Part shown: positions 11,158 to 22,974 of the stretch, piece after piece
How positions within the stretch are numbered: position 1 is the first letter of the stretch
Layout of the letters: each line of letters starts with the position of its first letter
Assembly: GCF_028640845.1 (NCBI RefSeq)
Contig: NC_080540.1
Span: 162,447,438 to 162,511,437 of the forward strand
Origin: Ahaetulla prasina
Taxonomy: Eukaryota; Chordata; Lepidosauria; Squamata; Colubridae
Length of the DNA stretch: 64,000 nt
Direction: 5' to 3'
Notes under the pieces: generated by a model
What the model saw: the letters and a program-made list of their open reading frames with translations, nothing else
The model's database searches: none
What the model was told of the DNA's origin: nothing
Position numbers and translations under genes: made by a program

Positions 11158-12136
11158 ATCATTCTTGATTTGAAATACAAGTAGGTTTTTTCCCAGAAGA
11201 TTGCTAAATCTATGTACAAGGAACTGCTATCAGAAGGTGTGAGTCAAGTACTCTGCAGGTAATTGCTCCTGCAGAAGCCAATTATCCAGATCTAGGTTGG
11301 ATCTCTCCTTGATAAATTTCCATCTGTTACTTCTTGCCTTATGAAATGGTTACAAATTATGTTTATAAACAACAGAGATGGTAAAGACAATATATAGGGG
11401 AAGGAATTTCATCGCATAGATGCTGCCAGATAAGAGACTTTGACCCCAGTTACCGTAATTCCAGCCAAGCCTTCTTAGTGCCTTCAGCAGAGCTTCAGTC
11501 AATGATGCAATATGGGAGTTATTCCTTTAGGCAGGCAGATCCCAAGCTATAAAGGGAACTGTGTGTTAAAACAAGCATGCTGAATTTGGCTTGGTAAATA
11601 GTGAATAGCCAATGCAACTGGGATAAGTGCCATGTGGCTCCAGTGAGGAACAGCCAACTGAAGCTTGGCCACTGCCATCTGGACCTATTGGAGCTTCTGA
11701 GTTTCTTTCAAAGCCATCTCAAGTGAAGTGCATTACAATCATTTATTCAAGAGGTAACCGCAGAATGGATCCCCCAAAGCCAGGTCAACCGTATCCAAGA
11801 AGCAGAGAAGCTGGTAAATTAAACATAGCTGATAGAAGATACTATAGTTGCCACACTCCCCTATACATTTTCCTATCTATTTCACTCTTAACTCTTGGTC
11901 TTCAAATAAAAGGTTGGCTGAACAGCTAAGAGCAAAGTCCTCTCCTAAATTTTCCACCACTCCACTAATAAATCACTCATAGAAGAGATGAAAATGTTCA
12001 TTTACAACATGAAGCAATCCAAGGTTTATTACGTTGGCACACAAAATTCAATTCCCCATGGTGACAATTGATTTGGGAGCAAAACAATGGGCTTGTCAGC
12101 AGTACAATAACATCAGGTGTGTAAGGAGTTCTCTAC
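11158..12136. other. No gene seen
   Basis: Single-copy-looking DNA. Short frames only, none recognisable. Confidence 0.4.
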
Positions 12137-12144
12137 TCCTGCAT

Positions 12145-12411
12145 CAGGGGTGAAATGCTCCTGGTAGCAATCGTGATGAGTGGTTCAGTGATCTGGTAGC
12201 CATGGCAGAGCAAAGCTCCGCCCACCCGCCCAGGTATAATTACTTCCTGGTTTTAACCAGGAAGTAATGTATTTTTTACCTTCTGCACATGTGCAGGTTT
12301 TGCGCATGCGCAGGTCTGTCCACGCATGTGAGGCGAGTGAGCGAAGCGAGAGAGAGCGCACATCATGTGCACTTCCAAACTGGTAAGGAAGGTAAGTAGA
12401 TTTCACCCCTG
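12145..12411. mobile_element. hAT-like MITE with CAGGGGTGAAATGCTCCTGG ends
   Basis: A 267-bp element with left end CAGGGGTGAAATG and right end ATTTCACCCCTG. The TSD is tcctgcat/tccagcat (7 of 8). An internal near-perfect palindrome at about 12238-12268 pairs 'attacttcctggtt' with 'aaccaggaagtaat'. Confidence 0.85.
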
Positions 12412-12637
12412 TCCAGCATATATGAAAAACACTGTACTAGCTTTGTCATATGTCTCAATGAATGAATAATGTTTTCAATTTGTCTTCTACAAATTGGAGA
12501 TGAACTCCCTGTGACAGCTCCAACTCTTTTCAACTAAGAAGTTTTCCAGGTGAAGAGATCATCATCACATGCCAATATGAGTTCAAGAATCTTAAACATG
12601 CTTCCCCACATAATTAGATCTGTTTGGTAGTTTAAAC

Positions 12638-12743
12638 CAGGGGTCTCCAACCTTGACAAATGTAAGACTTGTGGACTTCAACTCCCAAAGTTCTGGGAGT
12701 TGAAGTCCACAAGTCTTAAAGATGCCAAGGTTGGAGACCCCTG
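12638..12743. mobile_element. hAT-like palindromic MITE, family A, short form
   Basis: A 106-bp palindrome with CAGGGGTCTCCAACC ends. The centre found in the 4843 copy is deleted. The TSD is imperfect, gtttaaac/gtttgaat (6 of 8), indicating an older insertion. Confidence 0.87.
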
Positions 12744-12751
12744 GTTTGAAT

Positions 12752-14400
12752 CATCAGTGTGTAGAGAACCAAATGCTAGTGGGAAGATTTCTAATCTAGG
12801 TTTTGCCCTTCCAAACTAGTTTTCTATACTGCAAGCACAGAATGTTAATTTTTTTTTTAAATGGAGGAATATTCAGTCATGCAATCCTTCACTTTGAGAA
12901 GTGCCTAGGAACAATTTTACTGAATGCTGAACTATTCATTCAGCAGTTTCTGAGAGTCAGTAAATAATGCTGGGAGAGAGACAGCTGAAGGATATATTCA
13001 GTGTTACCATTTTTCAGAGATTTCATGTTTAGCCTCCTTCCTCTTAATCACCTACAATCTTCATTGATCTTTCTTGCTCAGCTGCATTCTTCTATTGTAT
13101 TCATGGATAATTTATAGTACCCTGAGTTCTCAAGCATGATTTAAAATACCTGCTGAAACATTTCGACTTTTTTTTTTTAATCTTGGTTCAAGATGCTGTG
13201 AAATCCAGTATTTCGTTGCTTTTGGTGTGCAAATGTTAGTGAGCATGCAGAGGGGCAGGGAAAGGAGGAGACTGGAAACCTTGATCCCTAGTTCAACTGT
13301 TGACATTTTTCTGTGGTTCATATGAATTTGCAAAAATTTAGCTTGGTGACGGATCCAAGGTTGTCTGGAATCCTTGAAAACAACTGTGCGTGAAGAAATC
13401 CACTTGGTGGACTCTTTCATGAACAGAACAGCTGAGTTAGAGCAGAAAAGGGTCTTATAGTATTTTCCCCTTGTATACAGCAATGTGCATCGCTTTGTTT
13501 GGGACAGTTGTGGTAGAGGAATGGTGAATGTATGGCTCTCTTCCCACCTCCCCAAAAAAGGGAAGTCATAGAATATACTGTAACTCTAGGCTCATCCTTG
13601 TCAAACTGATGATCTCTAGATATATTTAGCACTGTAGCTAGCTGGACATGCCTCTACATCTGGAAGATACCAGACTGCTATAGATAGGCATAGCATTTAC
13701 GATCACTAGGTGGTAGCAAAGGGATGCAGAAAAATGAATTGCTACAATCTAGCAGTTATCTTTATAGCCCATCTTTGATACTCCTACCTTAGGATCCCCC
13801 CCACACACACACACACACTAGCATCCAACCATGACACAACTATACAACCTAACAATCTCTCTTTCCCTACCATTTTACTTTATCTTCAACCTACATGTGA
13901 GACAGGCTTCAGTTCAGTTGTCCTTAGCTGGATTGCTGCTAAAGTGGCCTTCCCGTCCTAATATTTGCCCAAGGGTAGGTTCTAAGCAAATAGTGTTTAT
14001 TAAGCTTTGTCAGCATGTGTTATACATTCTGATAGTGTGGAGAGAGGCTAAGAGGCTGCAAATGACTTCAATCAGAGCAACAGGACAGGGATCTTCCATG
14101 GAACACCCAATGTCATGCCAGCATAATTTTCTGCTGATGCCAAGATGTTTGAAGAGCACTTTAAACTCAGCAGTGAGGACAGGTTCTCTGATTAACACTG
14201 ATTTTATCAGCGCTGGCTAAAACCCAAAAGGAGTTTTGCTGCTCACTGCCAAAACAAAGACAACTCATTCCATAAGACAGCACAAAGGGAACATACTGCA
14301 GACGATCACAATAATTCATTATGTAAATTGATACAGAGAGATAATCATAAAGATTGCTTCCCAGTGAAGAAGAAGGCTGAGACTAAATAATAGGCATGCT
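12752..14400. other. No gene recognised
   Basis: Holds a short (CA)n tract at 13802-13818 and two unremarkable frames (minus strand 13130-13555, plus strand 13831-14220) whose translations resemble no family I know and show no splice context. I treat both as chance. Confidence 0.4.
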
Positions 14401-14407
14401 TAAATTG

Positions 14408-14643
14408 TTGTTGAAAAACTACCAGCAGGTTCTGACAGGTTCTAGAGAACCGGTAGCAGACATTTTGAGTAGTTCAGAGAATCGGTAAATACCACATCTG
14501 GCTGGCCCCAGAGTGAGGTGGGAATGAGATTTTGTAGTATCCTTCCCCTGCCATGCCCACCAGGCCACACCCACCAAGCCACAACATGTCCATCAAGCCA
14601 CGCCCACAGAACTGGTAGTAAAGAAATTTGGATTTCACCACTG
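14408..14643 (-). mobile_element. hAT-like element, family B, single internal unit, decayed left end
   Basis: Matches the family B copies on the minus strand: 'gcaggttctgacaggttct', 'agtagttcagagaatcggta', one 'gagattttgtagtatccttc' unit, several 'ccaccaagccac' units and the terminus 'ggatttcaccactg'. The left terminus is eroded and no clean TSD was seen. Confidence 0.75.
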
Positions 14644-14867
14644 CTACAGATAGGTACTTTCAAAGCCTCTGGTCTCTTTTTATTTAATCTTTAAATGGGG
14701 GGTCTTGGACTGGACAGCCTTTCAAATAGCTTCATCTGATAAGAAGCCATTCTACTTCTTATGATCCCGGTACAAATTCCTTGTTCTCCACCTCCTTGAT
14801 CTATGAAAAGAAATTGCTTCTGAATTCAAGATGGATGTTTCATTCCTAGAAAAAATAGATTTTTCTA

Positions 14868-15706
14868 AATGTTGGAAATGTCATCAGTCACCTGGATCAT
14901 ATTACCACATGTGGTGGACATGCGTGGAAGCTAAAAGATATTGGACTAAAATACACACATAGTTGGAAAAAATGATTAAAGAGCACATAGATTTTAAACC
15001 AGAAGTCTTTCTACTTGGGATCATACCAGAAATTTACAATAGAGAAGTGAGATATTTGATGGTAAATATTATAACAGCAGCTAGAATAGTGTTTGCTAAA
15101 AATTGGAAAAGTGAGAAAATACCTTTGCAAAATGAAATAATTAGGAAAATAATGGAATGTGCTGAAATGAGTAAATTGACATTTGAAATAAGAGAACAGG
15201 AAGAAAAGCAATATTATAAGATATGGGATATGCAGCGTATGCAGCCACGCCTCTTCTTGGCAATGATTCTCTGTTGCCAAGAAGAGGCGTGGCTGCATAC
15301 GCTGCCAAGAAGAGGCGTGGCTGCATACGCTGCAGGATATATTTTATCAATGGCTAGAAGGAAAGATATGTTAGTAAAGATTGGAGAAAGAATATTATTA
15401 ACTGAAATATTAAGATGAATGGTGTAGAACGATAGAATTAATGATGTTACCAGATAAAATATTCATTAGCGGATATGCATGTGGAATGAGAAAAATAAAG
15501 GTTATAGCCATTGGTTAATTTAAAGTTCTGGATACAAGATGGTGACGATATAAATTTAGATAAATTAAGGATATTTGTAAATGATGAAGGCAGAAGAGAT
15601 TTGTAATCACCCCGCCGACACACAATATTGGGATTGAAAATGTTTTCATGTTTATGTGTTTTGTCTTAAAAGAAAATTTAAAAAATGTAAAAAAAGAAAA
15701 AAAAAG
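14868..15706 (+). mobile_element. 5'-truncated L1 LINE (ORF2 C-terminus and 3' UTR)
   Basis: The frame from 14864 reads SKCWKCHQSPGSYYHMWWTC, a Cys-Cys-His-Cys-like knuckle followed by the FLLGI segment typical of the C-terminus of reptile L1 ORF2. An in-frame stop at 14958-14960 and further decay make it dead. It is flanked by a 16-bp TSD, aaaatagatttttcta, at 14852-14867 and 15707-15722, and ends in an A-rich tail. The left TSD starts with AAAA, as expected for the L1 endonuclease. A palindrome at 15232-15333 interrupts the ORF. Confidence 0.88.
15232..15333. mobile_element. Small palindromic insertion inside L1, one arm duplicated
   Basis: Two perfect 31-bp inverted arms (15232-15262 and 15275-15305, starting gcagcgtatgcagccacgcc) flank a 12-nt loop. 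A third, direct copy of the right arm follows at 15306-15333. A short 'ggatat' repeat is present at both boundaries, consistent with a target duplication. Removing it restores an L1-like 'KIWD..' context. No other copy was seen in the window, so the family is unknown. Confidence 0.75.
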
Positions 15707-15722
15707 AAAATAGATTTTTCTA

Positions 15723-16553
15723 GTGGAACTTCCTCCTGAAGAGTTCTCGACACTCCAGCTATTTAGGAAGTCTTGATTAACTTGTATTTGATTTTATGAG
15801 TCTTTTGGATAGTTTGTTTTATAGGCTTTTATAATGTAAGCAGTATATAGAGGATAGTTAACTTTATTTTAGAATGTCAGAAATCCATGTTTAACTGGAG
15901 CATTATTATCACTAATTAGTAAAAGCAATGGTGGTGGCATTAAGCCTTCAAGCCTTACAATTCTCCTGACCCTCTTTTTCTCTTTTTTCTGTCATCTTAT
16001 GAAATATTGTATTTTTTCTTTCTTTCACCAGATAATCCTGAAACTCTCTTCCTGTCCCCATCTAGTTTATTCGTTTTTGACCATGTTCTGAAACAAAGAG
16101 GTAGGAGATAAGCGATGAGCCACATCACTTACATCCCATGTATTATTTGATTACATGCCATCAAGACGATATCGATTCTTAGTGACCACATAGATAGATT
16201 TCCCCATGACAGTCTATTCCAAACTTGATCTTTCAGGTCTTCCAACAGTACACACATTGCCCAAGGTTTTATACCAAAAGTAGATTACAACATTCTAGAA
16301 TACCTTTAACCATCCTATTCCATTCTAAATTCTAAATAGAGGCTGGATAACACTTTTATGATATAAGAAGAGGCTGGTCTGTAGCAAGCAAGGGAGCTGT
16401 GCCAAAACCACAGGATCATGGTGAACGGATTCTTAACAAGTTTTCTATTTTAATACAAAACATAAAGACACCTTACCAATTCTGGAAGTCAAACTTATGC
16501 CCTGATCAGGCTGATGCGGAAACGGTAGATGGGATCATGGGTATCCATATAGG
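15723..16553. other. No gene seen; one possible old repeat fragment
   Basis: 16150-16250 ('gattcttagtgaccacatag' and neighbours) has the feel of a common vertebrate interspersed repeat that I cannot name. The remainder shows nothing. Confidence 0.35.
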
Positions 16554-16561
16554 GATTGGAA

Positions 16562-16821
16562 CAGGGGTGAAATCCAGCAGGTTCTGACAGGTTCTGGAGA
16601 ACCAGTAGCGGAAATTTTGAGTAGTTCGGAGAACTGGCAAATACCACCTCTGGCTGGCCCCAGAGTGGGGTGGGAATGGAGATTTTGCAATATCCTTCCC
16701 CCAGGAGTGGGGAGGGAATGGAGATTTTGCAGTATCCTTCCTCTGCCATGCCCACCAAGCCACACCATGCCCAAGCCACGCTCACAGAACTGGTAGTAAA
16801 AAAATTTGGATTTCACCACTG
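16562..16821 (-). mobile_element. hAT-like element, family B, two internal units
   Basis: A 260-bp element with ends CAGGGGTGAAATCCAGCAGG and GGATTTCACCACTG, and an exact 8-bp TSD, gattggaa, at 16554-16561 and 16822-16829. Two tandem units containing 'ggagattttgca' lie inside. Confidence 0.92.
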
Positions 16822-16829
16822 GATTGGAA

Positions 16830-17875
16830 TGCTTGATCTGCCCATCTCTGAAGACAATCAAAGAAAGAAGATTTTCTGGTAAAGATTGTGTAAACAAGAG
16901 GAAAAGTGACCATATTTGTAGCCTTCAGTATAGATGCGTGCCAATTAAGCACAACTCAAAAGTTTCCGATGGCCCATTTTTTAAAATCCCATCTTATGTA
17001 GTCCTTCTTAGTATCACCAGTCATAGTAATTAATTCATGGGCTTCTGAAATGGTATTTGGATGTTCTCAGCATGAATGGAAAGGGAAAAATCCTGATCTC
17101 TTAAAAGTGATTGGACATTTGCCATTGACATTAGTGATTTCTATATTGTGCCCACAAGGTTAGTGGTATTTTATATTACAGTAATTTATTGTATCTGTGC
17201 ATTATACTGATCTGTATGTCATAAATATTTCAACATGGCTATATTAAACACTCTCACAAATATATAAACCTCATACCAGTAAACCAGCAACAGTCATAAT
17301 AAAAGGGACAATAACAATATAGAGCTTCCAATCCAGTTAATGTGTGTGCCACTTTACATAAAAGCAATAAAATAAAATATAATAGATCTATATTAAAGTG
17401 CACATTGAATCCAACTGTTAAGAAAAAAACGAGAGAGGAAGGAAAACCATATGTAAGAAATATCAATCATGAAAACTAGAAGCATAACTAGGGAAAGATA
17501 GGTATATCAGTACAAATTCTGCATAAGACAACTTTATCCGATTTTGTGCTGGAAACCCACAAAGGCTGGCAATTCTGGGAATCGCAATCCCAACATATTT
17601 GGAAGGCACCATGCTTAGCAAAGTTGCCAGAAGGTAGTTAGGTAAGGAAATGGTCTTAATGTTTTTTAGAAGTTAGTAAAGTGTGGGAATCTCAAACAGT
17701 CTTGAACAAACCATAGTGCAAACACACATAACTTCCGTTAGCTTGAATGTTGCACCAGACTTCGTAACAAGCCTCTCTCCTAAAACTGGCAGGATCAAAG
17801 TCCACCCAACTCCCAACATTTCAAAACAAGACCCTGAAGTAAGTCAGCACCTACCCCTCCTAGAAGAATGAAATA
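16830..17875. other. AT-rich DNA, no gene seen
   Basis: Nothing recognisable as gene or repeat. Confidence 0.4.
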
Positions 17876-17879
17876 TTTT

Positions 17880-18420
17880 AGGAAATATTAAAAAAGGAGG
17901 ATAAAATATTTCCCCTAAAAGAGAAAGAGAAATCTTAAGGGAGACAGAAATTCAGCTCCCTGCTGCTTCCTGCCCCCAGCAGAAATTTGGTGCCCATTGA
18001 GGATTGGGACAGCCTATCTACAAAACAAAAGACCTCAGCTCCAGGGTGATGGGATTAAGACATGACCCTCCAGGACATAATAGGATTATCTATCAGCAGA
18101 GCTCACCACATGGCACAACCAAGCCCCTTCATTACATCATCCAGCAAGGTTCCATCAAACTTGATTTAGACAAATCACATGGGAGTCTGACTGCAACCAA
18201 TAGAATACATTCCTTGCCACAGGAACAGGAAGTTCAAGTTCAAAGCCCAAGAGAGAGTATAAATAACCCTCACTCTCCATTCCATGTGTTCAACTGCACC
18301 AGGACTTCAAACCCACGTGGTTCTGTCCATCAATAAACCATCTTTCCAATCAGCCTCCATGTTTCCAGTATCTTTCTTCCCACTTGGAACTGAACCCAGA
18401 TGGACACTTCTTCCAACAAC
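17880..18420 (+). mobile_element. LTR-like segment with TATA box and poly(A) signal
   Basis: 'tataaata' at 18258-18265, followed 67 bp later by AATAAA at 18332-18337 with GT/T-rich downstream sequence, gives the compact promoter-plus-polyadenylation layout of a retroviral LTR. I could not fix the TG and CA boundaries or a TSD, so the ends are approximate. An ordinary compact promoter cannot be excluded. Confidence 0.38.
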
Positions 18421-18886
18421 CCTATCAACTCTGGAGCTTATGTTAGGACTAGTGCCAGTCCACAATTTTGGCACCATTGCCATAATGTCATAGTCATACA
18501 ACAGAGTGAGCGGTAAATGTGGTGTACTGTTATAAACCTCAGCCACTGGATTCACTCAGCATGCTAAGCCAAAGCCAAGCCAACCACTTTATGTCTTTGT
18601 GTGTTAACATAGCAATGGGAGGTTGCAAGCCTGGGCCAGATAATGCAGGCATCATTGCTGCTATAAAGTCATGGAAAGAACTTGATTTCCTAAACAGAAG
18701 TCTTGGAGAAGGCATTAACTACAGGTGTTTCATAGGCTGTGGAATGTTTCTCTTTGTTCCTGTAATGGATAGAATTGAAATTTATGAAATGAACATTTGT
18801 TCTCATAATTTATCCTAATTTATTAGAAAGACACTTTCAAATCAACAAGGCTTTTCTTGATTAAAAAAAATATTGAAAAGATTGGC
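18421..18886. other. No gene seen
   Basis: Short frames only. Confidence 0.35.
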
Positions 18887-18903
18887 GGGGGGGGGGGGGG
18901 GGG
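18887..18903 (+). repeat. G homopolymer
   Basis: Seventeen consecutive G residues by my reading. Assembly or length errors are likely at such a run. Confidence 0.9.
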
Positions 18904-18959
18904 ACCTAAAAAGAAAAAGAGACTTGAGTAGTTAAAAATGCTTTAAAAAGTAAAAAAAA

Positions 18960-19168
18960 AAAAGTTCTGAAGATCGTGCGTCACTCAGCTGATCGTCGGA
19001 ACTTTTTTTTTTAACTTTTTAGGCCACGCGATCTTGACAGCCTCTTTTTTTACCTTATAGGTTGTAAAGCCTATAAGTTGTAAAGTTCCTCAGCCAGCAA
19101 AGCTGGCTGAGGACCTCTGGGAGTTGAAGTCCACAAGTCTTAAAAGAGCCAAGTTTGCAGACCCCTGG
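18960..19168. mobile_element. Family A MITE right half fused to another repeat
   Basis: 19085-19168 carries the right arm of family A ('gggagttgaagtccacaagt' to 'tttgcagacccctg') but the outer left arm is absent. Upstream, 18972-19010 contains a separate inverted repeat ('agttctgaagatcg' and 'gatcgtcggaact') bounded by A and T runs. I read this as a truncated MITE joined to an unidentified element. Confidence 0.6.
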
Positions 19169-19439
19169 TTTAGGAGAAGAGCCTTTTCTGCTGTGGCCCC
19201 TTCCCTTGAGAACATCCAGCCACTGGAGGGGAGATTTGCCCACACCTTCTTGGCCTTCTGGAAGTGCCTCAAAGCCTGACTCAGACAATTGGCTTGGGAT
19301 TTCAATGGGGCTCTTTTACACTGGAGGTGGATGGTAGAGTAAGAGAAAAAGATTCCCACCTCCATACTGCTCATTTACTTGATTCCCAGCTTTACCTAAT
19401 TCTTGTTCATGTTAGTTCTTAATATTTTTTAGATTTGTG

Positions 19440-19720
19440 TTTTTATTTTATTATAAGCAGCCCAGAGCCATTTTGGAAAGTGAGACGGGTGGCATATAAA
19501 ACTAGATAATGTTGCAAGAAATTGTCTATGGAGTTTCTCAATCATCCAGGTCATGGTTATCCTAAGGGTGCTTTTTTCCAAAAGGCAACTGGACTTAGTT
19601 GGGGTTTTTTCTTTGAAAACATTTCGTTTCTCACCCAAAAGCTCAGTTAGAACTGAAGAAGCTTCTTGGATGAGAAGCGAAACGTTTTCCAAGAAAAAAA
19701 AAATTCAAGTATTACGTTTC
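19440..19720 (+). repeat. LINE-like tail followed by a hairpin-bearing repeat
   Basis: 19455-19510 resembles an L2/CR1 3' tail ('agacgggtggcatataaaac'). At 19606-19695 'gaaaacatttcgtttctc' is mirrored by 'gagaagcgaaacgttttcc', the form of a widespread vertebrate repeat whose class I am not sure of. Confidence 0.5.
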
Positions 19721-19946
19721 GTAAAAAGCACCTTTGGGTTTGCAAGAAATCGGAATAGTACCTATCTAATTCTTTGAACCAACTCCCACCCATCTACACC
19801 AGAAAGCATACTGAATGGCAAAGGATAGATGGAAAGCAGCAAATTGCCTAGCCCGACAGCAAAAAGGGAATGGTTTTTCTTCAATTTCACTCCTTCAAAG
19901 GTCCTTGCAAACCATGATTGCAACCTAGTTTGGGATGCTGTAATTC

Positions 19947-20076
19947 CAGTGATGGGATTCAAGTAATTTAACAACCGGTGCTCTGCCCTAATGATTTCGT
20001 CCAACAACCAGTTTGCCAAACTGCTCAGAAAGTTAACTACCGGTTCTCCCGGTGAACTGGCTGAATCCCACCACTG
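19947..20076 (+). mobile_element. hAT-like MITE, family C
   Basis: A 130-bp element with ends CAGTGATGGGATTCAAGTAA and GAATCCCACCACTG, and an exact 8-bp TSD, tgtaattc, at 19939-19946 and 20077-20084. The interior is 'aacaaccggtgctctgccct'. A second copy lies inverted at 46763-46899. Confidence 0.92.
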
Positions 20077-20084
20077 TGTAATTC

Positions 20085-21008
20085 CCCACAGCAGCCTGTG
20101 GCTCTGGTATCCTTGCTTGAATGCAGTAGGTAGCTTGGAGAACTTCTAGTTCAGGTCCTGAGGGCCATTTCTCTTCCAGGCAAATCTAAGACAGGAGCAG
20201 ATCTGCTGGTAACTGAGGAACACCCTTACGCTGCTCTACATAGATCCTCTCCTAAGGTTCATTGCTACGACTGATTCACAGATCTTCTGGCACTTGAGCA
20301 GAAACCTCAGATAACACAGAAATCATTTTACAACATGTAAACTCTTATTTGTTTTGCTAGAAAGCACTGGTCTAAATATTGCTGTTTCTAAATGTCTGCT
20401 ACACTGGATATTTTAAACTTCTTTTGTTGGTCCTGGCTTTGCTTGAAATGGTTGCTACCGGATGTTATTTTATCATGCTTTCAAGCATGATGTTTTTATG
20501 CTCAATGGACTGCCTTAGAAAGGACATGATTTTGGAAGCTGGTGGAAAAAAAATAAATTGAACAAATATGTATTTGTTTGAAAGAGTCAGTGCTGAGAGC
20601 TAACATGACCATCACTCCAAAGTTATGTGAAAGAAAACTTCTGTTAAAGCAAATAAAAAACTGTCCATTGATTTCCAAATATCAAAACAAGGACCAAAGG
20701 AACAGAGCGCTCTTAAAGGATCCCAATACAGTACTTAATGTCATGTGAATGGAGCAAAGACAAAAAGTGAACTTGCTTGTTTTGTTGGTTTCTCCTCATA
20801 ACGTTCCATGGGTGGAGTTCCATGAGCATTTATGAGTCTGAAATGTTGTTAGTGCTTAACATCTTTCTAAAAAAGTATGGCAGTGATCGTTGTGCTTTGC
20901 ATAACAAGATTCCTTCCTAGAAAAATTAAAATAGAACTTTATTATTTATTTATTTTCAATTTCTATAGCCACCCGACCCAATCAGTGACTCTAGAATTAA
21001 AAAAACCA
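20085..21008. other. No gene seen; possible LINE tail remnant
   Basis: 20938-20975 ('ttatttatttattttcaatt' then 'ctatagccacccgac') looks like a reversed LINE 3' end. The rest shows nothing recognisable. Confidence 0.4.
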
Positions 21009-21022
21009 TTTTAAAAACATTA

Positions 21023-21364
21023 GTAAAGGTAAAGGTTCCCCTCGCAAATATGTGCTAGTTGTTCCCAACTCTAGGAGGCAGTGCTCATCTCCATTTCAAA
21101 GCCAAAGAGCCAGCGCTGTCTGAAGGTCATGGGGCTTGCATGACTCAACGCCAAAGGCGCACGGAACGCTGTTATCTTCCCACCAAAGGTGGTCCCTATT
21201 TTTCTACTTGCATTTTTTACGTACTTTCGAAGTGCTAGGTTGGCAGAAGCTGGGACAAGTAACGGGAACTCACCCCGTTACGCGGCACTAGGGATTCAAA
21301 CCACTGAACTGCCAACCTTTCATTCTACAAGCTCAGCATCTTACCCACTAAACCACCACGTCCC
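21023..21364 (-). mobile_element. Sauria-type SINE, minus orientation
   Basis: Reverse complement of the 7089 copy: it starts with the 3' end 'taaaggtaaaggttcccctc' and finishes in the tRNA-like head at about 21290-21364. It is flanked by an exact 14-bp TSD, ttttaaaaacatta, at 21009-21022 and 21365-21378, confirming retroposition. Confidence 0.94.
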
Positions 21365-21446
21365 TTTTAAAAACATTAAAACAATACAAAACATCCACAA
21401 AATAAATAAGCAAAAAAATAGCAGCTGTAATGATTAATTAACGAAT

Positions 21447-22080
21447 ACAGGTAGTCCTCCAGTTACAGCAGTTCATTTAGTGACCATTCAAAGTTACATC
21501 ACAGAAAAAAAGTGACTTATGACCGTTTTTCTCACTTGCAACCATTGTAGCATCCCCATGGGCAGGTGATCAAAATTTGGATGCTTGGCAACTGGTTCAT
21601 ATTTATGACCATTGCAGTGTCCCAGGATGTGATCTCCTTTTGTGACTTTCTAGCAATCAAAGTCAATAGGGAAGCCAGATTCACTTAGCCGCCGTGTTAC
21701 TAATTGGTCAACTGTAGTGATTCAGTTAACAATTATAGCAAGAAAAGTCGTAAAATGGAGTAACATTTACTTAACATCTATCCCACATAGCAACAGAATT
21801 TTTGGGCTCCATCTTGATCATAAATTGAGGACTACTTCAGTGGTGGGTTTCAAAATATTTTACTACCGGTTCTGTGGATGCGGCTTGTTGGGCGTGGCAG
21901 GGGAAGAATACTGTAAAATCTCCATTTCCTCCTGATCAGCTGGGATTTGGAAGGCAGAGAATAGATGGGGGCAGGGCCAGTCAGAATTTTTACTACCGGT
22001 TCTCTGAACTATTCAAAATTTCCGCTAATGGTTCTCCAGAACTGGTCGAACCTGCTGAAACCCACCTCTGGACTACTTGT
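21447..22080 (+). mobile_element. DNA transposon with 'aggtagtcctc' ends, interrupted
   Basis: Starts 'acaggtagtcctccagttac' and, after the nested element at 21838-22070 is set aside, ends 'ttgaggactacttg', so the termini are inverted repeats. About 390 bp without the insert, which matches the 375-bp copy at 24346-24720. It has characteristic internal pieces such as 'gccagattcacttag'. Non-autonomous; superfamily not assigned. Confidence 0.78.
21838..22070 (+). mobile_element. hAT-like element, family B, nested in another transposon
   Basis: A 233-bp element with ends CAGTGGTGGGTTTCAAAATA and GAAACCCACCTCTG. The exact 8-bp TSD, gactactt (21830-21837 and 22071-22078), is itself part of the terminal inverted repeat of the host element. 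It is therefore younger than the host. Confidence 0.92.
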
Positions 22081-22189
22081 GTGTACACACACTTCTATGT
22101 GTTCCTTTATTTGGGGTAACCTTTTTTTTTTTTTTTGGCCAACGACTGCATTCCTGAAAAGTACTTTAGTGGGAGCCTATAGATTTTGC

Positions 22190-22530
22190 AGGGGACAGAG
22201 TGGCTCAGTGGCTAAGACGCTGAGCCTGTCGATCAGAAAGGTTGGCAGTTGGGTGGTTCGAATCTCTAGCACCACATAATGGAGTGAGCTCCCGCTACTT
22301 GCCCCATCTTCTGCCAAAAGCATGTAAAAATGCAAGTAGAAAAATAGGGACCATCTTTGGTGGGAAGGTAACAGCGTTCCTTGCGCCTTTGGCATTTAGT
22401 CATGCTGGCCACATGACCACAGAGACGTCTTCGGACAGCGCTGGTTCTTTGGCTTAGAAATGGAGATGAGCACCGCCCCCTAGAGTCAGGAATGACTAGC
22501 ACGTATGTGCGAGGGGAACCTTTACCTTTA
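22190..22530 (+). mobile_element. Sauria-type SINE, plus orientation
   Basis: A 341-bp copy with tRNA-like head ('gtggctcagtggctaagacg', B-box-like 'ggttcgaatctc') and 3' end 'ggggaacctttacctttac'. It is flanked by an exact 14-bp TSD, cctatagattttgc, at 22176-22189 and 22531-22544. Confidence 0.95.
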
Positions 22531-22544
22531 CCTATAGATTTTGC

Positions 22545-22970
22545 CCCAAATCAACACACCCATCATTGGGGGAAAAATAATAATGCAAGAAATGAAGACT
22601 CACATGTCTGGTCACCTCCATTTGGGGGAGCCAAAACATTGAAATTGATGGCCCTGGACAAAGCTTTTGATGCTTGTTTTTTTGGGCACCTGCGCTTGAA
22701 AAAGAAGCCTCTATTAGCCAGAAGGGATTGTGTATAATAAAGGATCAGACATGATTACAGTAATATCTCCCCATCTGTATTACCGATTAAGATGTTAAAT
22801 TACAGAAACTATTTTTAAGGAATTATGATTGTATCAGACCTGGGCTGTTTGCAAAGAGAATTATTATGAGAAATTGGAAAAATTGTAATATTCACGATAT
22901 TAAGGAGTGTATTCAAGGGATGCATGATTTATCCATTAAGGATTTTATGAGATTTTGTAATATGAACTTT
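22545..22970. other. No gene seen
   Basis: AT-rich, no recognisable feature. Confidence 0.35.
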
Positions 22971-22974
22971 TTTT

